Assembly: GCA_964023275.1 (NCBI GenBank)
Contig: OZ029918.1
Coordinates: forward strand, 18,146,361-18,210,360
Direction of reading: 5' to 3'
Length of the DNA: 64,000 nt
Origin: Norana najaformis
Taxonomy: Eukaryota > Annelida > Clitellata > Crassiclitellata > Hormogastridae
The translations under genes were made by a program, and so were the position numbers. The stretch's first letter is position 1; every line of letters begins with the position of its first letter. The notes beneath the pieces are model-generated. The model had not been told where the DNA came from, did no database searches, and saw only the letters and a program-made list of their open reading frames with translations. Of the stretch, positions 9,373 to 20,650 are shown one piece after another.

Positions 9373-10683
9373 GTAAATAGTTGGCAAAGATAGGAGGGTT
9401 GGGAGGATTGAAGTGTGTTGTAGGTGAGGGATAAGACTTTGTACTCTATTCCTTCTGGTATTTTAAGCCAGTGCAGTGATTTGAGAACAGAGGTGATGTG
9501 ATGGTGTTTGGGGGTTTTGGTGACAGCACGAGCGAGAACATTCTGCGTAGCTTGTAGGCGATTTATCTGGGTTGTGTCAATATTGAGGAAAAGTGAATTG
9601 GAGTAGTCAAGTTTTGCATGGACTATGGATGTGGCAATGGTAGATGCGGTTTTGAAGTCAAGCATAGGGCGGATTCTGCGAAGGTCGCGGATATGCATAA
9701 AGCAAGAGCGGGAAAGATGGGTGATATGATCAGAAAAAGTAAGGTTCTGGTCGAAAATAACACCTAAATTACGGACAGAGGAGTTAGTATTAAAGGTGTG
9801 GGTGGAGGCAGAATCCAGGCTGAGGGAGATAGAGGGGTCAGGAATTTTCTTGAGCTGGTCACATAGGCATATAAGTATGAATTCAGTTTTAGATGGGTAC
9901 AGGGATAAGAGATTAGATGTCATCCAAGAGTAGATTTGTTTAACCACACAAAGAAGATGATCTGTAGACTCATTTAAACAATTTGGAGAGAAAGAGATGA
10001 ATAGTTGGGTGTCATCAGCATAGAGGTGATGGTCAACGGAGGATGCTTTATTGAGTGAAATGAGTGGGGTAGTGTAGAGGATAAACAGAAGAGGTCCAAG
10101 AACGGAACCTTGTGGAACTCCACTAGTAAGAGGATATGACTGAGAAGAGGCTTCCGAAGTTTTAATAGAGAAAGAGCGGGAGGAGAGATAAGACTGTATC
10201 CATAGGAGAACAGTGTCAGCAAAACCAAACCAGGTTGAAAGTCGATAGAGTAAGCTATTGTGATCTATGGTGTCGAAGGCTGCAGAGATATCAAGGAGAC
10301 AGAGGCAAGAAACCTGTTGATGAGAAATGGCAGAAACAGTCTTGTTGTAGAGAGATGTCAGCAGAGTTTCGGTTGAGTGGCGTTTAGTAAAACCAGACTG
10401 GTGTGGGTTAAGGAGTGAGTTAGAAGCTAAATAGTCATTGATTCGAGAGAGGACAATCCGTTGTTAATTTGGAGATGAAAGCCAGGTTAGAAACAGGCCG
10501 GTAGTTTGAAAGAATTTCCTTGTCGAGAGATGATTTTTTGAGAAGAGGGGTAACAAGAGAGTGTTTGAATAGGAGGGGGAAATTACCCGTAGATAAGGAG
10601 AGATTAACTATTTTTGTAATGATTGGATAAGGACAGATGCACAGTCTTTCAGTAAGGAGGTGAGTATAGGATAAAGTTCGCAC
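9373..10683 (-). pseudogene. Reverse transcriptase region of LINE A1 (broken)
   Basis: Read on the minus strand in at least three frames. Recognisable pieces: the L-D-x-S-A-A-F-D-T catalytic block near 10275, a GVPQGS-like block near 10100, a YADDTQLF-type block near 10010 (only in the shifted frame), then an open 201-codon stretch to 9373 with VRNLGVIFDQNLTFSDHI, IVHAKLDY and LHWLKIP. These are the conserved blocks of CR1/L2 reverse transcriptases and their C-terminal tail. Frameshifts near 10230-10435 and 9960 destroy the ORF. Confidence 0.8.
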
Positions 10684-11263
10684 TGCTTGTTTGGAAGTGA
10701 TTTTAACAGGTGTAATATTTCAGACTCTGAAGTGGGTTGAAAGACAGATAATGAGGATCGAGGTGGGGAGGGTGGGGAGTCATGAGTGGGGGAGGGAGCA
10801 TCATCAGGTTGGTTATTGGTGGCTTTGGGGAGGAGAGATTGAAGAGAGAGACGGAGGGTACTAATTTTGTTCGAAAAGAAAGAACAGAACGAGTCGGCGA
10901 TTGAAGAAGACGGAAGAGAATTTTGGAAGTGGGCTAGATGAATTTCGATGGAGGAGTTGGTTAATGGTTTTCCAGAAAAGGCGAGGACTAGAGGATCGAG
11001 AACGAACTAGTGAGGAGTAAAATCTCTGTTTAGCTGCAGTAAGAAGGCGATGGTATTTATTTGTGGCAGATTTTAGGGCAGAGAGAAGTTGAGGATCCCT
11101 GGTGAGTTTGTAGGCACGCTCAAGGCGTCGCAGGAAAGATTTTAAGGCCTGGAGATAGGAATTGAACCAAGGATTGTTAGAGCGAGAACGAGATTTGGTA
11201 ATAATAGGAGCATGCTTGTCAAGGATAGTGGAAAGAGTGGTGTTATAGGAACAGAGAGGGTCA

Positions 11264-12285
11264 TCAAGTGAGGAGGGTGGATTTAAAAACGAGGTCAGAA
11301 CAGGAAATATCTTGTATGAAGGCTTCAATATTTATTGAACTGATGCGACGAAAAGAATGAAAGACAGGATCAAGACGTGGTGTCGGAAGAATGTTAAGAT
11401 ATGTAAATATGGGGTAATGATCAGATGGCGTGTCAAAAGAGAAAGATATATCAGGTGATAGACTGGAGAATGATGATGTGATAATAAGGTCAAGTGTGTG
11501 ATTGTGAATGTGGGTGGGGAATTGGACATGTTGAACCAGATCAGTTGAGGACAATAGGGTGAGGAATTCAGAAGCAAATGTGTCAGAGGGGTTATCGACA
11601 TGTATATTGAAGTCACATGTAATCAGAAATTCTTGAGGTGTAGTGGCGGCAGTAGAGAGGAGGGTGGTAAATTCTTTCAAGAAGACCGATGGAGGACTTG
11701 AACATGAAGAGCAGGATGGAGGGCGATATACAATAAAGATAGTCAGAGTTGTTTGAGGAAGTTTAAGTGTAATTGATACACATTCAAACGAGTGGAAACA
11801 GTAACCAGGTGAGTCTAAAACTGTGGCAGGTTCTCGGGTCAGCAAGGCAATACCACCGCCAGTTGGATTTTTACGAGAAAGGCTAGATGGTTTGCAGGGA
11901 CGATGTGCACTATAAAGATGGTAGCCAGGAGGAATACAGTCTTCATATTGACCAAGAGACCAGGCGGGTGAGAAGAGAAGGCTATATCACTGATTTCTAG
12001 GGAGCGTGCAGGATGTAGTAATGATCGAATATTTAGCGTGCAAAGTAAGAAGCGGCTGTTGTCAGTAATTTGAGTATTGTCGAGGATGCTGGAGGAAGAA
12101 ATTCTGGAAGGAGGATAGGTAGGAGGTGAGGGAGGAGGACATGAATAAAAATCCAGTGGGCCAGGATTTGGGTGGATGTCCCCGGAAAGCAGGATTAGTA
12201 TGTTGAAGATGGTATGGCGGGTGAGGTACTGCGGTTGTCGCCTGAGAGATGAAGTTAGGAAGAACGATAAAGGAATAAAACACAT
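11264..12285 (-). pseudogene. Endonuclease region of LINE A1 (broken)
   Basis: The minus-strand ORF from 12285 carries a hydrophobic N-terminus, a 2A-like motif, a Pro/Ser-rich spacer and LCTLNIRSL, the first block of the APE-type endonuclease. A frame break near 11860 moves the rest to the frame 11845-11264, with IVYRPP, LITCDFNIHVD, HNHTLDLIIT and SDHYPI, the catalytic N/D and SDH blocks. The endonuclease nicks target DNA to prime reverse transcription. The E block is damaged. Confidence 0.78.
12157..12183 (-). other. 2A-like ribosome-skipping motif in LINE A1
   Basis: Minus-strand reading gives LILLSGDIHPNPGP at residues about 30-43 of the ORF starting at 12285. NPGP preceded by D-I-x-x matches the 2A consensus D(V/I)ExNPGP except for H in place of E. 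2A-like peptides are known near the N-terminus of several APE-type non-LTR retrotransposons. Skipping activity is inferred. Confidence 0.7.
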
Positions 12286-12719
12286 ACGTCCCTACTGCAT
12301 AGTCGTTGTGCCAAATTGGGTGCAGTAAAAATGTTTGGCTGTAGGAATAATGTAGGGCAAGCGGGTGTTGAAGGGTTGGCAACTAATATGGAAGGCGATC
12401 ATGAAACGTAGGCCGAAAATAAGAAGAATGATTGAATTGTACAATATGTGATCTAAGATGACGTGGCAGTTAGATGAAGCTAAAATGGCGGAAGGTAAAG
12501 ACGCAAGGCGAACGAGTGCAAAAAGGAAAAAATTAGGCGAATCTTAAGTTGATTAAAGGTTGAAACAAAGAGGAACGAACTCACCAAAGATAAAGCATAA
12601 ATCCGGTAAGAAAGGAAAATTAAATAATTCAGAAAAGACGCCGAAAAGTTAGAAAATATAGATTTGAGAAATAAAGCGCAGACGCCGCGACGCTGGTTCC
12701 CTGCTGATTAAGTTGCTTC

Positions 12720-13700
12720 ATTCTTATTGCAAGTAATTCAGCTTCACCCAATTTACCTTTCTTCGCAGTTTATTGCGTTTGACCAGAAGTGATTTTATAA
12801 GAGGAATTATAAAATCTGGATCTTTGTTTTTGATCGTGACAATTTTAGACGGAATGCACTTATCAATAAGAGTAGAGATTGCTTGGAGGAAGTCATTATA
12901 AAGCAGAGTAACATTAAAAAAACGAAGACCAATCATAGGAATTTCTAGAGAACCTAAGAAACGCAATGTTGTGCTCTCTGAGGTCGTACAGTTTTATTTT
13001 CCTTTTAGGCGTTGTTGGTGGGCCCGTATTAACTTCGGAATTTACTTCCGATAGCAATACCGCTTTGTGCTTAGCCTTAATCAGACTCTGAAAGACCTGA
13101 GTGTGCAGCAACTCAGGCTCATTGACAAAAACTTGGTCTAGAATTTTGTTGCCATGTGTACAGGTTTTAACAATCTGGGAAAACCCCGTCTTCCAAAAAC
13201 ACAACATTCAGGTCATTAAAATCACCTGCAATGATAATAGTGGCATCAGGGTACTTACTATTTATATGCTTAATATTAGCGCTAAGCTTGTTAGCTAGCA
13301 AGGAAGGTTGATATTGAGGTTTTGGTGGGTGGTAAATACATGCAATCATAAAAGAATTAATGCTATCTAACAGGCAATGTAACCACAGAACTTCTAGTTG
13401 AACAGGCATATTTGAGTTTGCCAACGGGTTGAGGGCAGAGCAGTTTAGAATCGAGCACTTAATACGGTTGTGAACATAAGCACAAGCTCCACCTCCTTTC
13501 CTCTTAAGCCTATCCATTCTAAATAACTGAAAGTTATTTAACGAAATGTCCTTGTAAAGGTGCTTCTTACAGAACCAAGTTTCTGTAATTAAGGCGATTT
13601 CAGCCTTGTTTTGCAATAGGTAGAGCTCTAGAAGACCAATCTTGTTGGGTTTCGCCAAGCTGGTTAGATTTAAAAGGTAGATCGTAGGAGTTTGAACGAC
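12720..13700 (-). pseudogene. Endonuclease fragment of a second LINE (family B)
   Basis: On the minus strand, 13658-13167 reads KPNKIGLLELYLLQNKAEIALITETWF, a K-G-G-G-A-C-A-Y-V block, IYHPPKP and IIIAGDFND: the first two thirds of an APE endonuclease, with the catalytic E of ITETW present. A frame break near 13200 leads to VKTCTHGNKILDQVFVNEP and AKHKAV, the last endonuclease blocks, then to a linker ending near 12724. No reverse transcriptase follows; the fragment abuts the 5' leader of A1. It is diverged from family A. Confidence 0.78.
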
Positions 13701-13769
13701 CGTCCGGCTACTCGGCTTCAGGTGGGTCGATGGAAAGTATCACAGTTGATCGTCGTGGGTTTCATTAGT

Positions 13770-14015
13770 AAAATGAAGCGTTTGGATTTCTTACCTAATT
13801 CCTTTCCGATTGTTAACGATAATGTAGAATTACATGAAGATAAGCTATTTCATAACATAATAAATGATGACATGCACGTGTTACATCCATTACTACCGGA
13901 TGTAAAAAGACAACAATATAATTTGCGAGAAAAAGCTTATAAATTTTCTTAACCTCTTAAAGACCATAAAAACTTTATAACGCGTATACTATATATAAAC
14001 GTATATTAACACTTG
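13770..14015 (+). pseudogene. C-terminal tail of a LINE reverse transcriptase ORF, plus strand
   Basis: Plus-strand reading contains EDKLFHNIINDDMHVLHPLLP then QQYNLREKAYKF, a stop, then KNFITRILY. This LFxxI..N..HVLHPLLP....YNLR block is the usual extreme C-terminus of a group of CR1-like LINE proteins. A similar block is seen at 39820-39930. Only this end piece is present, facing the family B fragment. Confidence 0.65.
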
Positions 14016-14770
14016 TAATTGTTACAAGATGTTTAACATCTCATGTCTTGATTGATATTCCTTAATTATAAAAGCATTACTGTCCTATTATTATCATTCT
14101 TATGTTTATTGTCGTTTCTTTTGTTGCTGTTATATAAATAATTTTTTTGTAAATTCTGGTGCGGTATGTCACCCAGAATATTTTGATGAATAAACGAATA
14201 TATATAAAGATTAGGTCGATGTTGCTTGACCCCCAGCTGCTTGACAGATCAGACGAATGTAGAGCGACGCCAGGGTGAGATTAGGACCGGTATGGGCGCC
14301 AGTGTGGATGCGAATTTCTTAGCTCTAGCAAGCCGCCCGCCTCTTCGGCCCCGGATTCGTCGCTGCAGTCTAAGTGATTTTATATTTCGTAAGGCGGTTA
14401 CTGGAACTACTTTGCTAGAAGGCGGTGACCGTAGTTGACGAAGAGTTTCACTGGCATAGTGTAGATGTGGAGATGCGCTGTAGGAAATAGTCCTGCTAAT
14501 TGCCATGACGTAAGCGTAATTTTTACTGCCATATTGTAGACGTGGGCGTGCGCTGCAGGAAAAAGTACTGTTATTTTCCATGATTAATGTCGAAGATACC
14601 ATCAAAAGATCTATGCAGTAGACTTAATTAATCAGTTATTTTGTCCACAAGTTTGTTGGTCGATGTCCATATGGGTTATTCAGAACATCATAGCGATTTA
14701 TGAGACTATGACGAATGTTACCGTGAAAAGATCCGTGAACATTCCGAAAAACGGAGATCAGAGTAATCCT
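14016..14770. other. No gene seen; imperfect 75-bp duplication inside
   Basis: AT-rich to 14220 with a possible AATAAA at about 14192, then a GC-richer stretch. 14440-14512 and 14516-14590 are two imperfect copies of a roughly 75-bp unit (shared GTAGAYGTGG and TGCGCTGYAGGAAA blocks). The 118-codon minus-strand ORF over this stretch shows no domain and looks fortuitous. Confidence 0.6.
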
Positions 14771-14859
14771 TTCATAAATTGAAATAAGTAAAAAAATTAA
14801 ACGCAGCTTCATTGAACCGAAACAACCAGCTTAAGGACAAAATTACGAGAGAAAATAAC

Positions 14860-14985
14860 AAGTCCAGTTTGAAATAAGGGAGCCAGTTGTGTACAAGGAG
14901 AAAAGCAAGAGGCCAAGTACAGAGCCTTGAGGGACACCGCAGGTGAGTGGTATCTGGTTCGTCATTGCACCACTGATGTAGACAG
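14860..14985 (-). pseudogene. Small LINE reverse transcriptase fragment
   Basis: Minus-strand reading gives CGVPQGSVLGLLLFSLYT, reverse transcriptase block 4 of CR1-like LINEs. Little of the flanking coding sequence is left. The 3' end of the family C element lies directly to its right, so C probably inserted in or beside it. Confidence 0.65.
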
Positions 14986-15067
14986 ATTACAATACAATAC
15001 AACTTATATTTATAACGCGGCTTAATAAAACAATGTCTTACTCAAAAGACGCGTTACAACATAATAA

Positions 15068-16318
15068 TTAGTTATAGTACTGAGAGAATAAATGAGTCTT
15101 AAGTTTTAATTTAAAAGTATCAATTGAAGAGCATCTTCGGATAAATTCAGGTAGAGAGTTCCATTCAGCTGGACCAGCTACTTCAAACATTCTTTTACCA
15201 AACTGTAGGTTTACTGTTCTGACTTCGAAGTCCCCCTTTGAAGTCGAACGCAATCTTCTTCTGGACTCAGTGGAAGTACAAGGTGTAACTAGAGAGGACA
15301 GGTAGGATGGGGCAGAGCCTGACATAATTTTGAACATAAGTAGACAGATTTTTAAAGATATGCGGGCCTGAATGGGTAACCAGTGAAGTTGTTGTAAAGA
15401 ATGAGTAACGTGATATCGAGGGCCAAGGCTTTTAACTAGGCGAGCTGCAGCATGAATAACAGAGGTAAGCGTTGAGAGGGTAGATTTAGGTAAGGCATAA
15501 AGCACTGAATTGCAATAATCAATTCTGGATAGTATAAGTGAATGAATCAGGACATGGAGGCAATGCTCATTAAGGCAGCGTTTAATTTGTTGCATCCGTC
15601 GCAGGTGGAAAAAACAGGCTCTAGATATCGAGCAAATATGATGAGACATGGAGAGTTTGCTATACAGAAAGACATCAAGGTCACGAACTACATTCGAAGG
15701 TAGTATGGAACAGCAGTCATCTATTATCAGACAGAAAGTCTGCAAATCCAGACGTGATCGGGACCGACGATCGAACCAAATCAATTCCGTCTTACTTGTG
15801 TTTAATTTCAGGCGCATGGAAGCACACCAGGATTGTATCTCATGGAAACAGGCAATAAGTTTAATTTTTGAACTTTCAAGGTTAGAAGTAGAAAGTTTTA
15901 TGTAAATTTGGGTGTAATCAGCGTAAATATGGATAGAAATATAAAACTTAAGTGCAATCTTGGAGATATTGGAAGTGTATAGAATGAAAAGCAGTGGACC
16001 AAGAATGGAGCCTTGGGGGACACCAAAAACTAAATTAGCAGTCTTAGAGAATTTGCCACCAAAGTAAACATTTTGAGTCATAGAAGATAGAAAAGAAGAG
16101 ATCCAAAGAAGTGCAGATGATGAGATACCAAATTGTAATTGAAGGATCTGAAGCAAAATGGTGTGGTCAACGCAGTCAAATGCGGCAGTAAAGTCGAGGA
16201 GGAGAAGAACTGCTATAAAACCAAGGTCAAGAGCCGAGACAATGTCATTGTAAACTTTAAGGACAGCAGTTTCAGTAGAATGATATCGTCTAAATCCAGA
16301 TTGGGTGATAGGGAGCAT
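15068..16318 (-). pseudogene. Reverse transcriptase of LINE C, catalytic motif lost
   Basis: A 416-codon open stretch covering most of the RT and the whole C-terminal tail. Blocks: LLLDFTAAFDCVDH (D42), FGVPQGSILGPLLF, IYADYTQIY, SKLSMSHHI, LILSRIDYCNS, LHWLPIQARI, AGPAEWNSLP. The YADD box reads YADY: the second metal-binding Asp is Tyr (residue 135), which should abolish polymerisation. The N-terminal RT blocks continue in another frame at 16623-16430 (CELDSAPVWLLK, RISNL-type block disrupted). The length of the open frame suggests a moderately young copy. Confidence 0.85.
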
Positions 16319-17199
16319 ATTATGAGACTCAATAAAGTTAGAAAGCTGCCGATGAGCAAAACGTTCAACAAGCTTAGAAATAAAAGACAGATTAGAGATT
16401 GGACGGTAGTTAGCAGGATCTGATTGGTCAAGTCCAGGTTTTTTATACGTGGTCGTATAATGGCCTGTTTATGTTTATCAGGGAGCGTGGACTGAGAAAA
16501 AGAGGTATTAATGAGAAGGGTTAATATGGGTGCAAAGACTGAAAAAAAAGTTTTGAGGAGCCAAACAGGTGCAGAGTCAAGTTCACATTGTTTTGTAGAA
16601 GAATCAGCAAGTAGTTTTTCCACATCAGAAGAAGTAATTTCATAAAATGCAACAAAAGAATGTAGCGGGGTGGTAGATGTGAGAGATTAGGTGGAGGAGA
16701 GTCTTTTTGTTGATTCGTGAATATTGGCTGTCTTTTTGACGAAGAAATCCAGCAGTTCATCAGATGTAAGGGAAGAAGATGATGAGTCGGTCGGAGGAGA
16801 AAGCAGCGAGTGTAAGCTCTTCCAAAGAGTCTTACCATTAGTCGTAGCTTCATCAATACTACGGCGGTAGTAGCAGGAGCGTTCCTGTTGGAATAGACGA
16901 CGTTGAAGATGAATCTGGGTAAGCCAATGTTCCTCTTTCAAGGTGTCAGATGGTGCTTTTAAGTAGATCCTCTCAAGTTTGCGAGTGAGCTTCTTTGAAG
17001 CAGAACAATAGCCATCAAACTAAGGACGGTTCACGTCTTTACGTAATGTTACTTTCCGAAGAGGAGCATGTTTGTTCAGCAATTGTATCATGGTAGTGTC
17101 TTATAGCAAAGAAAGCTGTTTAGCCTCTATATTTGCAGCAGCTGATGTATCAGACCAACTGAAGAGATCTGATTTCCGTAGATCAGTTTCAAAAGCCGT

Positions 17200-17209
17200 A
17201 TGATCGAAG
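17200..17209. repeat. Target-site duplication, left, of RTE insertion
   Basis: ATGATCGAAG, repeated exactly at 20511-20520. Removing 17210-20520 restores a continuous LINE C sequence. Confidence 0.85.
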
Positions 17210-20200
17210 GGAGGGAAATGGGGCAGGCAAGCGTCTCTGATAGCCTCTGCCGCTCAAATGCCCACCACGCCACCTTCACGAGGTCCCTCCTGTTACAACA
17301 GAGTGCGTGGTGGACGACCGAGCTATCGCCGGTATAAGCGAGCCCCATGGGCGAAGCAACCGAAGGACGGACAATGAAAGACATTGACGCAGGGAGATGG
17401 TGTCTCATTAAAAACACCGGGAGGAAGGCAACGGGAAACCACCTCCCTATACATCCCGAGTCGAATGAAAAAATGACGCCAAAACAGAGCAAAGCTAACG
17501 ACGTGAACGACTCAACCCAGACAATGGGAAGAGTCGCGTTCGGCAGGGGGAGACAAGGCTCCCCAGGTCGTAAACAAGCGAAATCCTTCACAAATGATGC
17601 AACAAAGGCAAAGGAAGGGATAAAAATAGGGACATGGAACATAAGAACGTTGATGAGACCGGGGAAACTAGCCAATGTGATAGGCGAGATGAGAAGGGCT
17701 GGCTTGGATATTTTGGGATTATCAGAGGTAAGATGGAAAGAAGGTGGAGAAATTATGAGTGATGGCATAAGAGTAATCTACGCTGAAGGAGAGAAGAGCC
17801 AGAATGGAGTAGCCATATTACTATCAGAGGAAATCGCCAAGTGTGTGACAAGGGTGGAGAGACATGAAGACAGATTGCTTATGGTAACAATACGGGCACA
17901 CCCAGTGGACATAACAATCATCCAAGTGTATATGCCTACATCAACCCATGAAGAGGAAGAAGTAGATCGCATATATGAATTGATAGAAGAGAGACTAGGA
18001 AAAACCAAAGGCAAAGACTATGTCATAATAATGGGAGACTGGAATGCGGTGGTTGGAGAGGGAAGACAGGAGAACATTGTAGGAAAATATGGATTAGGGA
18101 GCAGGAACGAGAGAGGCGAGAAACTGGTAGAGTTCTGCAGAGAACAAAAGCTCATAATAACAAACACGTGGTTTCAACAAGAGAAAAGAAGATATACGTG
18201 GAAGGCACCAGGGGATAGGGAGAGATATCAGATAGACTACATCATGGTTAAGCACAGATATAGGAATAGCATAAAGAATGCAAGAACACTCCCGGGAGCT
18301 GATGCAGACACGGATCACAACCTACTGACAGTAAAAATACACCTACAGCACAAACTAATTATGAAGAAAAGAAATGGAAGGAGAAAATGGAACAAAGAAG
18401 AATTAAGGAAGAGAAAATATGAACTAGCAAGAAGAATAGAGGACCGATTAGAGGAGAAAGAAAAGGGAAAAGATACAGAAACAGAAACAACAACAGATGA
18501 AAGATGGAGAAGGCTCAAGGAGATAATCATGGTGGAGGCGAAAAGGATGGTGGGATTCCAGAAGGGAGAGGAACCTCGCAAACCATGGATAACAACCGAA
18601 ATGATAGAAAACATGAACGAAAGGCGGAGGTGGAAACACCAGAGCACAGAAAAAGCAAAGAGGGAATACAAAAGATTGAACAACAGATTATGGAGAACGA
18701 CGGATAAAGCAAAAGAAAAATGGTGGGAGGAACGCTGCATGGAGCTCGAGACGCTCCAGCAACAAGGACGACACGATCTAGTATACGAGAAAATTAAACA
18801 ATTAGGGAAGAGAAAGACTATGGGAAGTGGAAGTGCAATCAAAGATAAAGACGGCACCTTACTGGAGGACCCTGTTGAGATAAGAGAGAGGTGGAGAGAA
18901 TATGTAGAGGAGCTATATAAAGAAAACAGTAGCCTAAAGAGCAATAAAGAAGACAAAGAACGAGAACGGAACGAAGATGACAAGGAAACTGACAGAGAAC
19001 TGGACGTATTGAGAGAGGAGGTCCTTATAACAATAAAGGACATGAAGAACAACAAAGCGGAGGGAATGGACAACATACCCATTGAAATGCTGAGGAACCT
19101 CGGCGACAAGGCAACGGATGAACTGGTACAGCTGTGCCAGGAAATTTACAGAACGGGAATGTGGCCAGAGGATTTCCTACAGACGATAGTAATACCAATA
19201 AAGAAAAAACAGAATGCAGTGATATGTGAAGACCATCGCACAATAAGCCTGCTCACTCATGCATCCAAGATCATGATAAAAATTATAACAAAAAGACTAC
19301 AGTCAAGGGCAGAAGCGGACAAGTGTTTGGGAGATGACCAATTCGGCTTCAGAAAAGGAAGGGGAACGAGAGATGCAGTGGCAGCACTGCGAATACTAAC
19401 AGAAAGAAGCATCCAACACAACCAAGATGTATATATATGCTTTGTCGATTATGAAAAAGCTTTCGATAGAGTGGACTGGAAGAAGTTAATGAGAGCGCTA
19501 AAGCGAATGGGGGTGGATTGGAAAGACAGAAGGCTGATAGGCAACCTGTACATGGGACAGCGAGTCAGAATACGCATAGAGGGCGAATACTCGGAACCAG
19601 GAAGAATAGGTAGGGGGGTCAGGCAAGGATGCCCACTCTCACCAATACTATTCAATATATACATAGAAGAAGTCATAAGAGAAACACTGGAGGAAACGAC
19701 TGAGGGCGTGAAGGTAGGTGGAAAACTAGTAAAGGCGCTGAGATTTGCGGATGACCAAGCTATGATGGCGGGCAGCCAAAGGGGATTACAAAAGATGATG
19801 GATCAGCTCGACAGAATATCGAGGGAATATGACATGAGGATCAACATCAAGAAGACAAAGGTGATGAAAATAGGGAGAGGAGAGGCGGAAACAGTTAGGA
19901 TTACACTGAACGGGGATATAATAGAACAGGTAAAGAGCTTTTGTTATCTGGGAAGCACGATTACAGAGGACGCAAAATGCCACGTGGAGATACAAAGGAG
20001 GATCGCAATGGGAAAGGATGCCTTCTACAAGAGAAGCGAGCTGTTAAGAGGAAGACTAAATAAGAATCTAAAGAAGAGACTGATCAAGACACTGATATGG
20101 AGTGTGGTACTATACGGATCGGAGACATGGACAATGAGAAAGGAGGACATCAAAAGAATAGAAGCCTTTGAAATGTGGATCTGGAGAAGGATGGAGAAAA

Positions 20201-20510
20201 TCAGTTGGACAGAAAAAAAGACGAATGAGGAGGTCCTACAGATGGTAGAGGAGAAAAGAACTATACTGGAGACAATAAGAAACCGACAAAAGAAGTGGAT
20301 GGGTCATGTTCTAAGAGGAGACAATATTGTAAGAGACATAATCGAGGGAAGAATGGAGGGGAAAAAAACACGCGGAAGACCACGACAGATGATACTGGAC
20401 TGGATGATGCTAGAGGATGGATATGAAGGGCTAAAGAGAAGAGCAAACAACAGAGAAGAGTGGCGTCATTGGACATGTGGACCTGCCTGATGGCAGAGCA
20501 CTAAAAGAAG
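17210..20510 (+). mobile_element. Near full-length RTE-clade LINE
   Basis: 3301 bp between two copies of ATGATCGAAG. A short 5' leader (136 bp) precedes one long ORF, and only 20 bp follow the stop codon, an economy typical of RTE elements. It is inserted in LINE C in the opposite orientation. An uninterrupted ORF, intact catalytic residues and a perfect 10-bp target duplication together indicate recent insertion. Confidence 0.9.
17347..20490 (+). CDS. RTE-type endonuclease-reverse transcriptase
   Basis: 1047 codons, no interruption. The N-terminal 90 residues are basic and low in similarity to any domain. APE-type endonuclease about 93-330: GTWNIR (N98), LSEVRW (E127), GDWNA (D231, N233), YQIDYIMV (D297) and DTDH (D323, H324), the full catalytic set. 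A charged, coiled-coil-like linker follows at 340-550. Reverse transcriptase about 555-850: [14 protein letters not shown] (D701), [18 protein letters not shown] (800-803). The C-terminus has YGSETW, RMEKISW and the G-H-V-L-R and RGRPR motifs usual in RTE proteins. The product would nick chromosomal DNA and copy its own RNA there. ATG 17347 is the first in frame; a second lies 10 codons on. Probably functional. Confidence 0.93.
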   Translation: MGEATEGRTMKDIDAGRWCLIKNTGRKATGNHLPIHPESNEKMTPKQSKANDVNDSTQTMGRVAFGRGRQGSPGRKQAKSFTNDATKAKEGIKIGTWNIRTLMRPGKLANVIGEMRRAGLDILGLSEVRWKEGGEIMSDGIRVIYAEGEKSQNGVAILLSEEIAKCVTRVERHEDRLLMVTIRAHPVDITIIQVYMPTSTHEEEEVDRIYELIEERLGKTKGKDYVIIMGDWNAVVGEGRQENIVGKYGLGSRNERGEKLVEFCREQKLIITNTWFQQEKRRYTWKAPGDRERYQIDYIMVKHRYRNSIKNARTLPGADADTDHNLLTVKIHLQHKLIMKKRNGRRKWNKEELRKRKYELARRIEDRLEEKEKGKDTETETTTDERWRRLKEIIMVEAKRMVGFQKGEEPRKPWITTEMIENMNERRRWKHQSTEKAKREYKRLNNRLWRTTDKAKEKWWEERCMELETLQQQGRHDLVYEKIKQLGKRKTMGSGSAIKDKDGTLLEDPVEIRERWREYVEELYKENSSLKSNKEDKERERNEDDKETDRELDVLREEVLITIKDMKNNKAEGMDNIPIEMLRNLGDKATDELVQLCQEIYRTGMWPEDFLQTIVIPIKKKQNAVICEDHRTISLLTHASKIMIKIITKRLQSRAEADKCLGDDQFGFRKGRGTRDAVAALRILTERSIQHNQDVYICFVDYEKAFDRVDWKKLMRALKRMGVDWKDRRLIGNLYMGQRVRIRIEGEYSEPGRIGRGVRQGCPLSPILFNIYIEEVIRETLEETTEGVKVGGKLVKALRFADDQAMMAGSQRGLQKMMDQLDRISREYDMRINIKKTKVMKIGRGEAETVRITLNGDIIEQVKSFCYLGSTITEDAKCHVEIQRRIAMGKDAFYKRSELLRGRLNKNLKKRLIKTLIWSVVLYGSETWTMRKEDIKRIEAFEMWIWRRMEKISWTEKKTNEEVLQMVEEKRTILETIRNRQKKWMGHVLRGDNIVRDIIEGRMEGKKTRGRPRQMILDWMMLEDGYEGLKRRANNREEWRHWTCGPA

Positions 20511-20520
20511 ATGATCGAAG
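20511..20520. repeat. Target-site duplication, right, of RTE insertion
   Basis: Exact copy of 17200-17209. Confidence 0.85.
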
Positions 20521-20650
20521 TATTTGTACAATCGACGAAAAGTAGCTTGTCGAGATATAGGTGGGGTACGATGTTGTATATTGAAGCCAATAAGGGAGCG
20601 ATCCGGGTAGGTAGGTGGGAGATGACAATGTCATTGACTAGGGTATCAAA
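20521..20650 (-). mobile_element. LINE C continuation beyond the RTE insertion
   Basis: Minus-strand linker-like coding sequence that joins the part ending at 17199. No clear endonuclease block follows further right, so the element is 5'-truncated at about 20650; the exact end is uncertain. Confidence 0.6.

Larger units (their letters stand above)
9373..12715 (-). mobile_element. CR1/L2-like LINE family A, copy A1, main body
   Basis: Minus-strand non-LTR element, 5' end near 12715, running down to 9373 and then past the gypsy insertion to the left window edge. Order on the minus strand: GC-richer 5' leader (12390-12715), ORF with a 2A-like peptide, apurinic-type endonuclease, linker, reverse transcriptase, C-terminal tail. 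Several frame breaks make it a dead but fairly long copy. Two 5'-truncated relatives lie at 22093 and 23054 and show that the family ends in ATTACG repeats (minus strand). The exact 5' end was not proved. Confidence 0.82.
14988..17209 (-). mobile_element. CR1/L2-like LINE family C, 3' part
   Basis: Minus-strand element whose 3' end carries TTGTA repeats (plus strand acaatacaataca near 14990-15003) after an ATAACGCGGC motif. It holds the endonuclease-RT linker (16690-17190), RT and C-terminal tail. It is interrupted at 17200-17209 by the RTE insertion and resumes at 20521, proved by the 10-bp duplication on both sides of the RTE. Confidence 0.85.

Noticed and set aside
18315-19109. 264-codon minus-strand ORF
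   Set aside because: Antisense shadow of the RTE ORF, Ser/Phe/Leu-rich as expected from reversing a Lys/Glu-rich gene.
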